This document shows, piece by piece, positions 1 to 6,413 of a DNA stretch of 36,797 nt. A program made the translations under genes and the position numbers. The DNA comes from a virus: IMG/VR virus record IMGVR_UViG_3300047586_000040, positions 1 through 36,797 of that record. One strand, 5' to 3'. A model generated the notes under the pieces. It was not told the origin of the DNA, ran no database searches, and saw nothing but the letters and a program-made list of their open reading frames with translations. Each line of letters opens with the position of its first letter. Position 1 is the stretch's first letter.

Positions 1-148
1 ACTCCGCCACAAACGACACTAGAGATTTTCTGGCCCCCTATGGCCATTGTGGTGCCCTGTGGCGCATTCTAGCATTCCTTATGTCTTGTAAGGCAGAAAA
101 GGGTTCCAAGGCGCTACGTTTCGATTCTGTGGGGCACGCACGTTCTAT
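1..148. other. Left-end non-coding segment
   Basis: No convincing reading frame is visible. It lies downstream of the PAPS-reductase-like gene. If the ends join, it lies just upstream of the terminase genes, where a packaging site would be expected. A short inverted repeat (TGGCC, 6-nt loop, GGCCA) lies at about 31-46. No terminal direct repeat with the right end of the window was seen. Confidence 0.4.
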
Positions 149-1036
149 TCACGCCCAACACGCTACGCCTGGTGCCTCGCACTCATGCACGATGTCAGCC
201 CAGTCGATAGTGAACTCTACTTCGGGAAGGGGAACGAGAGAGCGGTGCAGATATACGTCCGGCTCTCGCTCCTGAATCGCCTGCTCAGTCTCGATAGCGC
301 GCAGCCAGTCCTCGGGGTAGTCGCGCTTCGTGCGCTGCCAACTCCTGTTGTCCTGTTGGGGGCAGAAGTAGCACGACGTTCTTGGCGGCCTGGGCCAGCC
401 TGCCTCACCTATCATGTCCAGGCAGTCTTGTCGGCTGATGCCCAGGTCGACCAGCGGGTAGCGGTACTCTAGCCATTTCAGTGAGGAGAGGTGGACGCGG
501 TGCGACTCGTCGGCTGAGATGCCTATCCAGTTAGCGGCTCGGGCTATCCCTTGCTCGCGCATCCAGCGCTTGGCAACGGCGGTCTTCCATCGCCCACTGC
601 AATGGGTGTCGAACCTGATGACCTCGCCATCGCCGGCCCTCTTGTAGCACGGCATACGGACGCAGCCGGAGGCGTCGAAGATGCTGTTCTCGCCGTAGTC
701 TGTCGTCTTGACGACGTTCAACTGCACGCCTACTTCAGCAAGGCGAGGCATCGTGACGCTGTTGACGTACTCGAACGTGGCCTGCTTCTCCCAGCCGCAG
801 TCGGTGATCAGCGCGAAGTCAGGCTTGGGTAGGCGTCCCTGAACGATCATCAGGGCGATGGCCGTGCTCTGGACGCCACCGCCGCAGCTCCAGACCGTCG
901 CGGCATCACCGCTGAGTTTCGCCGTTTCCCTTGTCCTGGCATTCGCCTTGTTGGAGCATGAGTAGCCGGGGCAATAGCGGCGGGAACTCCTGTTCGTCTC
1001 GAAGGGTTGGTGGCACTCATCGCAGGTCTTCCACAC
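149..1036 (-). CDS. PAPS reductase-like PP-loop enzyme with N-terminal zinc finger
   Basis: The 295-residue product has a PP-loop (S50-CGGGVQ-S57) like that of the adenine-nucleotide alpha-hydrolase / PAPS reductase family, which binds ATP or PAPS. A later block with ISADESHR and a CYFC cysteine pair is typical of phage-borne members. Residues 5-27 form a probable zinc finger (C5, C8, C22, C27). Start is GTG, four bases after the HNH stop. Phage homologues are usually annotated as PAPS reductase/sulfotransferase and their substrate is unknown; a role in DNA or nucleotide sulfur modification is inference. It is the last gene before the left end. Confidence 0.75.
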   Translation of the reverse strand: MWKTCDECHQPFETNRSSRRYCPGYSCSNKANARTRETAKLSGDAATVWSCGGGVQSTAIALMIVQGRLPKPDFALITDCGWEKQATFEYVNSVTMPRLAEVGVQLNVVKTTDYGENSIFDASGCVRMPCYKRAGDGEVIRFDTHCSGRWKTAVAKRWMREQGIARAANWIGISADESHRVHLSSLKWLEYRYPLVDLGISRQDCLDMIGEAGWPRPPRTSCYFCPQQDNRSWQRTKRDYPEDWLRAIETEQAIQEREPDVYLHRSLVPLPEVEFTIDWADIVHECEAPGVACWA

Positions 1037-1039
1037 GAC

Positions 1040-1396
1040 TCAACTCACAGCCCGCATCTTGCCTGCCCTGGCTTCCTGCTGCGCCTTCTTGTTATTGCAC
1101 GGCTCGCAGCTCGCCACGAGGTTGCTTGGATCGTCGGTGCCCCCGAAGAGAACGCCGACAACGTGGTCCACTACCGTGGCGGGCGCGCCGCAGTAGCGGC
1201 AGGCGTAATTGTCGCGCTCAAGGATGGTCTTCTTGAGCCGTTGCCACGCCCAGCCGTTGCCGGCGGGCATAGGCCGGGGGCGGCTGCGGGTCCAGGGCTT
1301 GGTCTCGTACTCTTCCCGATGCCCAGCGCACAGTCCGCCTCGCGTCAGGTTGGGGCAGCCAGGGCGAGGGCAGGCAGAGAGTAGGCGGCTTGTCAT
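1040..1396 (-). CDS. HNH endonuclease (terminase-associated type)
   Basis: The 118-residue protein has the compact phage HNH fold. C66-x2-C69 and C97-x2-C100 form the structural zinc site, D77-H78 is the first catalytic block, and N92 with N101-N-K-K completes it. An extra N-terminal cluster (C9, C14, C23, H26) may bind a second zinc. Such proteins commonly sit next to terminase and support nicking or cleavage during cos packaging. Here it would lie two genes upstream of TerS if the molecule is circular. Its ATG overlaps the previous stop as ATGA. Confidence 0.8.
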   Translation of the reverse strand: MTSRLLSACPRPGCPNLTRGGLCAGHREEYETKPWTRSRPRPMPAGNGWAWQRLKKTILERDNYACRYCGAPATVVDHVVGVLFGGTDDPSNLVASCEPCNNKKAQQEARAGKMRAVS

Positions 1397-1611
1397 GATG
1401 GCACCATGTACAGCCGCCGGCTCACTCGCATCCTAGCGTCCTCGTCCTTCGTCGCCTCAGCCCTCAGCATCGCTTCGAGGGCAGGGTCGCTGTGTACCGG
1501 AGCATACTCGTATCCGCACATGATGCAGGGGTGCGAGTAGCCAGCGTCCTCACACCAGCAGGTCACGTTCCCACAGTGTGGGCATCTTCCGAGCGGTACT
1601 CGCTTGCACAT
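1393..1611 (-). CDS. Small zinc-ribbon protein, unknown function
   Basis: The 72-residue product is cysteine-rich: C2, C10-P-H-C13, C18-W-C20, C29-I-M-C32, a pattern that should bind one or two zinc ions. The rest is charged and helical. The frame stays open to an ATG at 1653, but that start would put an intrinsic terminator hairpin (1627-1651) inside the gene, so the ATG at 1611 is preferred. Neither start has a clear Shine-Dalgarno sequence. Its stop overlaps the HNH start (ATGA). It may act as a small nucleic-acid-binding or adaptor protein; no family recognised. Confidence 0.6.
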   Translation of the reverse strand: MCKRVPLGRCPHCGNVTCWCEDAGYSHPCIMCGYEYAPVHSDPALEAMLRAEATKDEDARMRVSRRLYMVPS

Positions 1612-1615
1612 CTTG

Positions 1616-1651
1616 AACACACAAAAGCGCCCCGCTTCTGTCGCAGGGCGC
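1616..1651 (-). terminator. Intrinsic terminator closing the early block
   Basis: In minus-strand RNA a 9-bp stem (GCGCCCTGC / GCGGGGCGC, one G-U pair) with a 7-nt loop occupies 1651-1627 and is followed at once by UUUUGUGUGUU. It lies 40 bases after the stop of the 147-residue gene. Confidence 0.75.
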
Positions 1652-1665
1652 ATATCAACAGCTTA

Positions 1666-1694
1666 GGTGTACCACGCTTAGAGCGCGTTGTCAA
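1666..1694 (-). promoter_or_regulatory. Weak sigma70-like promoter candidate
   Basis: A perfect TTGACA lies at 1694-1689 on the minus strand, overlapping the stop of the upstream gene. After 17 bases comes TACACC, a poor -10. Any transcript would meet the terminator at 1651 almost immediately, so this is either an attenuated start or chance. Confidence 0.2.
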
Positions 1695-2134
1695 GCACGC
1701 ATTGCTTGCATTACTTGCGTGGATGGCTCCACGAACCCGCCGCCCTCAGCGGCGCAGATGTACCGAAACGCTGCGTTCAGCAGCCGGCTCGCCGTGCTCT
1801 CACTGACCGGCCGCGCCAGCCGCTCGCCGATGTCCTCGAGCGTCGCGCTGTGCCCCTCGGGATCTCCCTCGCCCATCCACATGTCGACCACCATCTTGAG
1901 GCGGGCGCCGTCAGGGTGCTCCTTCTCCAGGCGGCCGATAGCCGCGGCGAGTTCCCAATAGTCGCTGGCGATGGGGTAGGTCTTGGCGCTCGGCTTGCCG
2001 CTGCCCATCTTGATCACCGAGCGTGGCGGCTCCCCGCTACGGCAGCCCTTCATCCCCTGCGCCGCCAGCCTCATGTACGGGGCGCGGCGCTTGACCTTGC
2101 TCCACCAGGGCTCGTCTTCAGGTCTCGGCGTCAA
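1691..2134 (-). CDS. Hypothetical early protein, possible HTH regulator
   Basis: The 147-residue product has a conserved-looking central part (YWELAAAIGRLEKEH, VVDMWMGEG) and a helix-turn-helix-like stretch near residues 95-125 (ATLEDIGERL, STASRLLNAAF). This suggests a DNA-binding or transcription-regulating role, but no named family is recognised. Start is TTG, overlapping the stop of the 19-residue ORF upstream as TTGA. It is the last gene before the terminator at 1616-1651, and therefore probably the end of the early transcript. Confidence 0.6.
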   Translation of the reverse strand: MTPRPEDEPWWSKVKRRAPYMRLAAQGMKGCRSGEPPRSVIKMGSGKPSAKTYPIASDYWELAAAIGRLEKEHPDGARLKMVVDMWMGEGDPEGHSATLEDIGERLARPVSESTASRLLNAAFRYICAAEGGGFVEPSTQVMQAMRA

Positions 2135-2190
2135 GCATCCCTACCTGTCTCCCGCCGTTCCCACCGCGCCGCTAGTTCCTCAACGCTCAT
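2131..2190 (-). CDS. 19-residue micro-protein
   Basis: ATG-started ORF encoding MSVEELAARWERRETGRDA, a short amphipathic, highly charged helix. Its ATG overlaps the stop of the Ea22-like gene (ATGA) and its stop overlaps the TTG of the next gene (TTGA). It fills the gap between them exactly, which argues for translational coupling. It may itself be made, or serve only to hand ribosomes across. Function unknown. Confidence 0.5.
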   Translation of the reverse strand: MSVEELAARWERRETGRDA

Positions 2191-2705
2191 CCCTTCACGT
2201 CCTTGGGCAACAGGGCGGCGGCGCGGGCGCGACCATCCTCATCTACCCTGACATCGCACAATGGCCCGAATCTTTCCCGCAGGGCAGGTCTCCACAGGGT
2301 GGCCAACTCGTGGGCAACCTGCTGCGGGGTACGATCCAGGGCAGGCAGCCCTCGTACCTGGACGCCGAATACGAAACCAGTGTCATATTGGCCCCAGGAG
2401 AGCCGCAGCGCCGTCCGCAGCGCCCTCACTTCCCGCACGAGGGCGGGCAGGTCGCGGCGGGCCTTGATGATGAACTCGACATCCACAAGATGATTCACGC
2501 CGCATGAACACCCGTCGTTGTCACCGCCCATAACGATGATGGCCTGAAGGCCCCGCGCATCCTCCTCTGCGGTTGCGACGATATAATGCTGGCCCTCGTC
2601 ACGTCCGCTACCATCTTCCCAGCCGTGATCCCACGGACCAGGCGACGCCGCCGCAAGGTACGCCTCTATCGCGTCCAGGTCGGTCATGGGCTGATGTTCG
2701 GTCAT
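2187..2705 (-). CDS. Ea22/Ead-like phage protein
   Basis: The 172-residue protein begins with the pattern seen in Ead/Ea22-like phage proteins: DLDAIEAYLAAASPGPW, then a middle block ending FIIKARRDLPALVREVRAL. Such proteins are common in early regions of temperate and lytic phages, and their function is unknown. The C-terminal third (from about residue 105) looks independent. The ATG is locked to the upstream 18-residue ORF (ATGA). Family assignment is by pattern recall only. Confidence 0.65.
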   Translation of the reverse strand: MTEHQPMTDLDAIEAYLAAASPGPWDHGWEDGSGRDEGQHYIVATAEEDARGLQAIIVMGGDNDGCSCGVNHLVDVEFIIKARRDLPALVREVRALRTALRLSWGQYDTGFVFGVQVRGLPALDRTPQQVAHELATLWRPALRERFGPLCDVRVDEDGRARAAALLPKDVKG

Positions 2706-2758
2706 GGTGGCACCTCCACTTTCAGTAGCAGGCGGTCAAACGCCTCCTCAACCGTCAC
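2702..2758 (-). CDS. 18-residue micro-protein with perfect Shine-Dalgarno
   Basis: GTG-started ORF encoding VTVEEAFDRLLLKVEVPP. AGGAGG lies 7 bases before the GTG, one of the best ribosome sites in the window. The start overlaps the upstream stop (GTGA) and the stop overlaps the Ea22-like start (ATGA). The ribosome site could also serve to reinitiate into the next gene, making this a leader peptide. Function unknown. Confidence 0.5.
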   Translation of the reverse strand: MTVEEAFDRLLLKVEVPP

Positions 2759-2901
2759 GGCTTCACCTCCTGTACCGTCACCGGCACAACGCTCGCGCCG
2801 GCGTACCCAGCAAGGTAGTCCAGTCCGGCTTCGGAGAGGTCTATCCGCTCCCCGAGTCCGTCGCCGACGCTACTACATCCTGGGCAGGAGTCAGATCGCA
2901 C
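2755..2901 (-). CDS. Small hypothetical protein
   Basis: The 48-residue frame ends in a protein-like segment (IDLSEAGLDYLAGYAGASVV). It overlaps the C-terminal coding of the 167-residue gene in another frame. The start is uncertain: GTG at 2901 gives the length stated, GTG at 2919 or TTG at 2910 would lengthen it, and none has a good ribosome site. A CPGC pair lies near the N-terminus. The stop overlaps the next GTG (GTGA). The frame stays open upstream to 3543, but that part looks like shadow of other genes. Confidence 0.4.
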   Translation of the reverse strand: MRSDSCPGCSSVGDGLGERIDLSEAGLDYLAGYAGASVVPVTVQEVKP

Positions 2902-3344
2902 CGCAGACAAGCACCGCACGCCGGACAACTCACATATGAGTAGGTTCCGCCCACATGGTATGTCGGCGTGCGCGGGTCCGACGGCGGCGATGCTGCTGTC
3001 TCCTGACCAGTAGACGCCCCCGCAGGCCATCCCGCTGCCGTTATAGGATTCGCCGTAGTGCGTGGCGAGCGCAGGCCACTCCGCGTCCGCATCCCCAGCG
3101 CCTCCAGGCGGTTCTCCAGTCCCCGTATCACTCCCTCCAGGTTGACTCTCTGGTCCCCAGGTAGTTGCCTGTACACGTCCCAGAACGATAGGCGGGTATC
3201 CTCCGCCGGCCCCGCCGACGGCTCGGCAGGAGGGGGCGGCTCCAGGGGTTTCACCGCCTTCTCTAGCAGACTCTCCAGGTCTATCAAGTCCACATGAAGA
3301 AGTCGCTGCGAGTCCATCAACTCTGCAAAGTCTCTCGGGTCCAT
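2841..3344 (-). CDS. Hypothetical protein with C-terminal zinc-binding motif
   Basis: The 167-residue product has a helical N-terminal half (about 1-85, DFAELMDSQRLLHVDLIDLE), a Pro/Thr/Ala-rich linker, and a C-terminal cysteine cluster C-P-A-C-G-A-C-L-R-C (about residues 140-149) that looks like a zinc ribbon. ATG is preceded by GGAGG at 6 bases, and the upstream gene ends 3 bases before. No family recognised; the layout suggests a helical interaction module tethered to a small metal-binding end. Confidence 0.6.
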   Translation of the reverse strand: MDPRDFAELMDSQRLLHVDLIDLESLLEKAVKPLEPPPPAEPSAGPAEDTRLSFWDVYRQLPGDQRVNLEGVIRGLENRLEALGMRTRSGLRSPRTTANPITAAGWPAGASTGQETAASPPSDPRTPTYHVGGTYSYVSCPACGACLRCDLTPAQDVVASATDSGSG

Positions 3345-3347
3345 CGC

Positions 3348-3503
3348 CTACCTCCGTCTCTCGTTGGCCTCCTTCAGAGCCGCCTTGAAGTCCGGCTGCC
3401 CAGAGTTGCGCCTCGTGACCCTCTTGGCGAGAGGTATCACGACAACGAACTGGAGCAGTGCAGTCAAGATGATCGTTAGTGTAACCGCTAGGTATGGGTT
3501 CAT
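3348..3503 (-). CDS. Small single-pass membrane protein
   Basis: The 51-residue ORF starts at ATG with AGGAGG 8 bases upstream. An N-terminal hydrophobic segment (about residues 4-25, LAVTLTIILTALLQFVVV) is followed by a strongly basic tail ending NERRR, giving an N-out, C-in orientation by the positive-inside rule. It ends 3 bases before the next ATG. In the early region such proteins often act in superinfection exclusion or host takeover, but nothing here shows which. Confidence 0.6.
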   Translation of the reverse strand: MNPYLAVTLTIILTALLQFVVVIPLAKRVTRRNSGQPDFKAALKEANERRR

Positions 3504-3578
3504 TGGCAGGGCCTCCTTTCCCAAGAACTAAGCCTGCCGCCATCGGTAGAAGTAGCGCGGCGAGCAGGCGTGCCCACT

Positions 3579-3704
3579 TCAGTTCGTTCCCTTCTTGCTA
3601 GTTTCCACCCCGGAGACCTCCTTCTCTTCCATCTCCTCGATCAATTCGAGAAGTACGTCGGGAGGAACCCCACGAGCAAGTAAGTCCCTTCCGGCCGCAC
3701 TCAG
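3579..3704 (-). CDS. Small hypothetical protein, probable CTG start
   Basis: The 41-residue frame reads like real protein (RDLLARGVPPDVLLELIEEM, then a lysine/glutamate tail). There is no ATG, GTG or TTG near its left boundary; CTG at 3704, four bases after the upstream stop, is the simplest start and would rely on coupling. Alternatives are a sequencing indel joining it to the preceding gene, or a later internal ATG. The 74 bases after it (3504-3578) contain an overlapping hydrophobic frame discussed under findings. Confidence 0.4.
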   Translation of the reverse strand: MSAAGRDLLARGVPPDVLLELIEEMEEKEVSGVETSKKGTN

Positions 3705-3708
3705 CGGC

Positions 3709-3984
3709 CTACAGTTCGCCGCTCTCGATGGCGGCGCGCAGGCCAATGGCGATCTTGGCTTCTTCAACGAGTTCCCTCGTCTCCGATTCCCCCTGGCCCA
3801 AGCCCTCCAAGCCGTCGAGCCAGCAGATCGTCTTCTCAACAGCGTCGTTCGCCGCCGCCAGCGCCAGCGCACGGCCGTAGGCGTCGATAGCGTCCTCAAC
3901 ATGAAACTTCCCCACCGAACTGTCACCCCAGGTTGCGGCCATGTGCAGGGCCTTCGCCCGCGCAGTCTTCACGTCGTCAGTCAT
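3709..3984 (-). CDS. Hypothetical helical protein
   Basis: The 91-residue product (MTDDVKTARAKALHMAATWG...) is mostly alpha-helical and acidic at the C-terminus. The frame opens at ATG 4050, but the ATG at 3984 has AAGGAG 7 bases upstream and begins 12 bases after the previous stop, so 3984 is chosen. Two helices (residues 28-45 and 63-88) suggest a small helical bundle. No family recognised; same operon as the DUF7666-like gene. Confidence 0.6.
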   Translation of the reverse strand: MTDDVKTARAKALHMAATWGDSSVGKFHVEDAIDAYGRALALAAANDAVEKTICWLDGLEGLGQGESETRELVEEAKIAIGLRAAIESGEL

Positions 3985-3995
3985 GGGTTTCTCCT

Positions 3996-4598
3996 TCAGC
4001 ACGGCGGCGGCACGGCGGCGAGCCTCCTCGTTGATGTCTGCGGCGTCCATAGCGCCCCGATGGGCACGGGCACGGCCTTATTGAGATACTTCGCCAGCCG
4101 TTTCCGTTGCCACTTGATTTCGGCGGCGTCGGCGGCGGCGGCGTAGGCGGCGGCGTCGGCGGCGGCGGCGGCGGCGGCGGCGTACAATTCCTCTCGCGTC
4201 GCCTTGCCTTCAACAAACGCCCGCCCGACTTTCACGGCGTGCCAACTCGCCAGGCTCGGCTCCCGCCCAGCCTTCCGTTCCCGCTTTAATGCACGTTCCG
4301 CGCAGTCGCAGGCGAAGAGCCGCAGTTCCTTTTCAACATTTGCTGCCGCTATGAGAGTCCGCGTTCGGCTTACCGCCTTCTCCGTGTCCTTGGCCTCTGG
4401 CGCTGAAATCTCCACGATGCAGGCCACGGGGCCTGGGGCGTACCGCAGCGCAGCGTGCCAAGACGGGCTGCTGTGGTAGCCTCGTTTGCAGAGCGCCAGC
4501 GTCTTCGCCTCATGTGTTCGGCTCTCGCCGACAGTCCAGGGCGGTTCGTTGCCTTCGCCAGATCGCATGTCGGCCTTCAGGAAATGGTACGCCTTCAA
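3996..4598 (-). CDS. DUF7666-like phage protein with poly-alanine insert
   Basis: The 200-residue product starts MKAYHFLKADMRSG and contains an LCKRGYHSS / ALRYAPGPVACIVE pattern matching small phage and bacterial proteins of the DUF7666 type. A helical middle (EKELRLFACDCAERAL) resembles the companion domain in longer homologues. Residues about 140-160 are nearly all alanine, coded by a GCC repeat. Start is TTG with AGGAGG at 6 bases; the ORF immediately follows the palindrome-rich control region 4644-4717. Function is not known for the family. Confidence 0.6.
   Translation of the reverse strand: MKAYHFLKADMRSGEGNEPPWTVGESRTHEAKTLALCKRGYHSSPSWHAALRYAPGPVACIVEISAPEAKDTEKAVSRTRTLIAAANVEKELRLFACDCAERALKRERKAGREPSLASWHAVKVGRAFVEGKATREELYAAAAAAAADAAAYAAAADAAEIKWQRKRLAKYLNKAVPVPIGALWTPQTSTRRLAAVPPPC
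4121..4182 (+). repeat. GGC trinucleotide microsatellite
   Basis: About 20 units of GGC (plus strand), broken by GTC and GTA units, code for the poly-alanine stretch of the overlapping minus-strand gene. Copy number changes by slippage would stay in frame. Confidence 0.85.
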
Positions 4599-4643
4599 TC
4601 TAGCCCTCCTGTCTCACCGTCACCCGCCCTGAAGCTTGGGTGG

Positions 4644-4717
4644 CTAAGTGTCAATCTCCCTATATAGTCATAGGGACAGGCTGACACATATAAATATGTG
4701 TGTAGCCCTACACTTAG
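4644..4717. promoter_or_regulatory. Nested inverted repeats: operator or origin candidate
   Basis: Outer arms CTAAGTGT (4644-4651) and ACACTTAG (4710-4717) enclose two palindromes, CCCTAT-N6-ATAGGG (4658-4675) and ACACATAT-AA-ATATGTGT (4684-4701). The block is much richer in A+T than its surroundings. GTGTCA or its complement recurs at 4648, 4682, 4764 and 4775. It separates the ATPase gene from the DUF7666-like gene. A repressor operator or a replication origin fits; no clear promoter was identified inside it. Confidence 0.55.
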
Positions 4718-5949
4718 GTGACAACACTTACTGAATACAAAACCTCGTGTCCACGGCGCGTTCGTGTCAGCGAAGTGTCAGCCGCCAACAGCGCGCTAAC
4801 TGTTTGGCGGGCGAAACCAAGTTCTCTTGAGATAACACCTGCCCCCGCCTCGCCTACTTGCAGTAGGTACTCACGTATTTGTTCCTGGGCCGTCATGGTC
4901 CTCTTGGGATCAATCTCGGGGAACTCACCCCGCCTCGCAACGCGGGCTCCAGACAACCCGTACTCATCGAACGAGTAGGACAGGACTTGCAGCGGCGGGA
5001 AGGCGATGTCGTTGGCCTTCACTACCTTGAGTCCGATGCCGAGGGTGCCGTTCCCTGTGAGCTGAGTAATGAGCTGGAGCCCCACGTCCTCGCCTGCGTC
5101 CATCATCTGGGAGCCGTAGGCGTGGGTTTCGTCCTGCCGGGGCGTGTGGGCCAGTGCAACCCACGTTCCGCAGATGCGCGAGAGTGTGTCGATGATGGCG
5201 TTCGCTGGCCGGTCTTCTATCAGCGAACCCAGGCCGGCGCGGGAGATCGAGTCCATGAAGACAACCTCGACGCCATGCTTGGCGACACTGCGACGTGCTG
5301 CGTCCTCTATATCGCGCAGGGTCTTTCCCCTAGCGTTGATGAACAGTAGGGGCCGTTGGGCTTCGAGGCCCAGAGCGAGGTTCACCAGGGCAACGCGCCG
5401 CTGAAGCGATAGCCGCGACCTCTCAAGGTTCAGGAACATGGCGGGCCGTGGCCGATCAACCGGCCAGATACGCGAACACCCGGAGTCAACAGAGGCCGCC
5501 ATGAGGAGGGCTGTGTACGACTTCCCTCTCCCCGGCGGCGCAAAGAGGATCGTGCCGCCACCCAGGACGATGTAGGGCCGCAGGGCAAACTCCGTAGGCG
5601 TCATCTCGCCGCTCGGTGCCAGGAACTCGGCCTCAAACCTCTCTGTGTATGAGTCCCAGAGGTGCTCGCAGAACTGGTCGAGGAAGTGCTTGAGGTCCGC
5701 CGACTTGAACACCTTTTGTTCCTCGGCGGCCAGGTGTTTCCATGCGCTGTTCGTCAGTCTCACCCTGTCGGGATCGTCCTCTACATTCAGGCTTGTCCAT
5801 GCCAGGGTGTGCTCGTCAACCTTGATGAAGATGCGCGCCTTGCAGGAGCCGCGTTCCTGCCGGATGCTGTCGGCTATGACCTTCATGGTCGGACCCGTGG
5901 CGAGGGGCAGCGTTGCGCTTGCCCGTTCTCCCTGCCAGTTAAAAGGCAT
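4714..5949 (-). CDS. RecA-like replicative ATPase (RepA/AAA_25 type)
   Basis: The 411-residue protein has a Walker A motif APPGRGKS at 137-144 and a Walker B VEVVFMDS ending at D233-S, with the order and spacing of hexameric RecA-fold ATPases of the RepA/AAA_25 class, used by phages as helicase or helicase loader. The C-terminal 55 residues (from about 355) look like a winged helix (AQEQIREYLLQ, VISRELGFARQTVSALL). The frame is open to 6048, but ATG 5949 is the sensible start, overlapping the upstream stop by 11 bases. The neighbouring repeat block at 4644-4717 would suit an origin. No primase or polymerase was found. Confidence 0.75.
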   Translation of the reverse strand: MPFNWQGERASATLPLATGPTMKVIADSIRQERGSCKARIFIKVDEHTLAWTSLNVEDDPDRVRLTNSAWKHLAAEEQKVFKSADLKHFLDQFCEHLWDSYTERFEAEFLAPSGEMTPTEFALRPYIVLGGGTILFAPPGRGKSYTALLMAASVDSGCSRIWPVDRPRPAMFLNLERSRLSLQRRVALVNLALGLEAQRPLLFINARGKTLRDIEDAARRSVAKHGVEVVFMDSISRAGLGSLIEDRPANAIIDTLSRICGTWVALAHTPRQDETHAYGSQMMDAGEDVGLQLITQLTGNGTLGIGLKVVKANDIAFPPLQVLSYSFDEYGLSGARVARRGEFPEIDPKRTMTAQEQIREYLLQVGEAGAGVISRELGFARQTVSALLAADTSLTRTRRGHEVLYSVSVVT

Positions 5950-6190
5950 CTGGTTTGTATCCTGGCTTCTCTCTCTTCGGCGGGGTGATGGTCTTCGGTT
6001 TCTCGGGTGGAGCTTTCGGCGCGGGCTTCCCCGCGAACCAAACCTCATTCGGCGGCGGGAACTCAGCTTGGCAGTGGTGCCGCACGCCCGTCTCGTCTAC
6101 AGCCTGGTAGGGCTGCACGCGGTCCCGCTTCTGGATGTAAGGCGTAGACTCAAAGCGAATTGGGGCGTGACAGTAAGTACACCCAGTCAA
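5939..6190 (-). CDS. Small zinc-ribbon protein
   Basis: The 83-residue product opens with CTYCHAPIRF, and a later H-H-C (residues 38-40) may complete a zinc site. The second half is Lys/Pro-rich and disordered (PPEKPKTITPPKREKP). Start is TTG with GGAG 7 bases upstream, within the end of the previous gene (41-base overlap). It directly precedes the ATPase, so a DNA-binding or loader accessory role is possible but unproven. Confidence 0.55.
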   Translation of the reverse strand: MTGCTYCHAPIRFESTPYIQKRDRVQPYQAVDETGVRHHCQAEFPPPNEVWFAGKPAPKAPPEKPKTITPPKREKPGYKPDAF

Positions 6191-6383
6191 CGGTCGTCTC
6201 CTCTATCAGCACGATGCACCTCTCGGTGCCACACACGCGCCGGTCAGGATGGAACACCAACGTCCACTGCGGGTAGTCCGACTGGCCCCGAACCGTCAGG
6301 TGCGCGTGGAGCACTTCCTTGCCCGCTAGTGCTGCCGTCAGGCGGGCGCGCTGAACTAACATGGCGAGCGGTGTAAGTGTCAT
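6150..6383 (-). CDS. Hypothetical protein
   Basis: The 77-residue product has a helical N-terminus (LAMLVQRARLTAALAGKEV) and a beta-rich C-terminus (YPQWTLVFHPDRRV, IVLIEETTVDWVYLL). No family recognised. The ribosome site before the ATG is weak, and the end overlaps the next gene by 41 bases in another frame. Confidence 0.5.
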   Translation of the reverse strand: MTLTPLAMLVQRARLTAALAGKEVLHAHLTVRGQSDYPQWTLVFHPDRRVCGTERCIVLIEETTVDWVYLLSRPNSL

Positions 6384-6413
6384 GCAGCCGCCGGCGGGGG
6401 CGCACTGGGCGCT

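Noticed and set aside
81-275. Small plus-strand ORF at the left end
   Set aside because: Overlaps the PAPS-reductase-like gene, and lacks a ribosome site and protein-like composition.
2755-3543. Single 262-codon minus-strand gene
   Set aside because: It overlaps three better-supported genes with good ribosome sites; only its last third reads like protein, so a short gene (2755-2901) was called instead.
3977-4216. Proline-rich frame over the GGC repeat
   Set aside because: Reading the microsatellite in another frame gives poly-proline; the alanine frame belongs to a recognisable protein.
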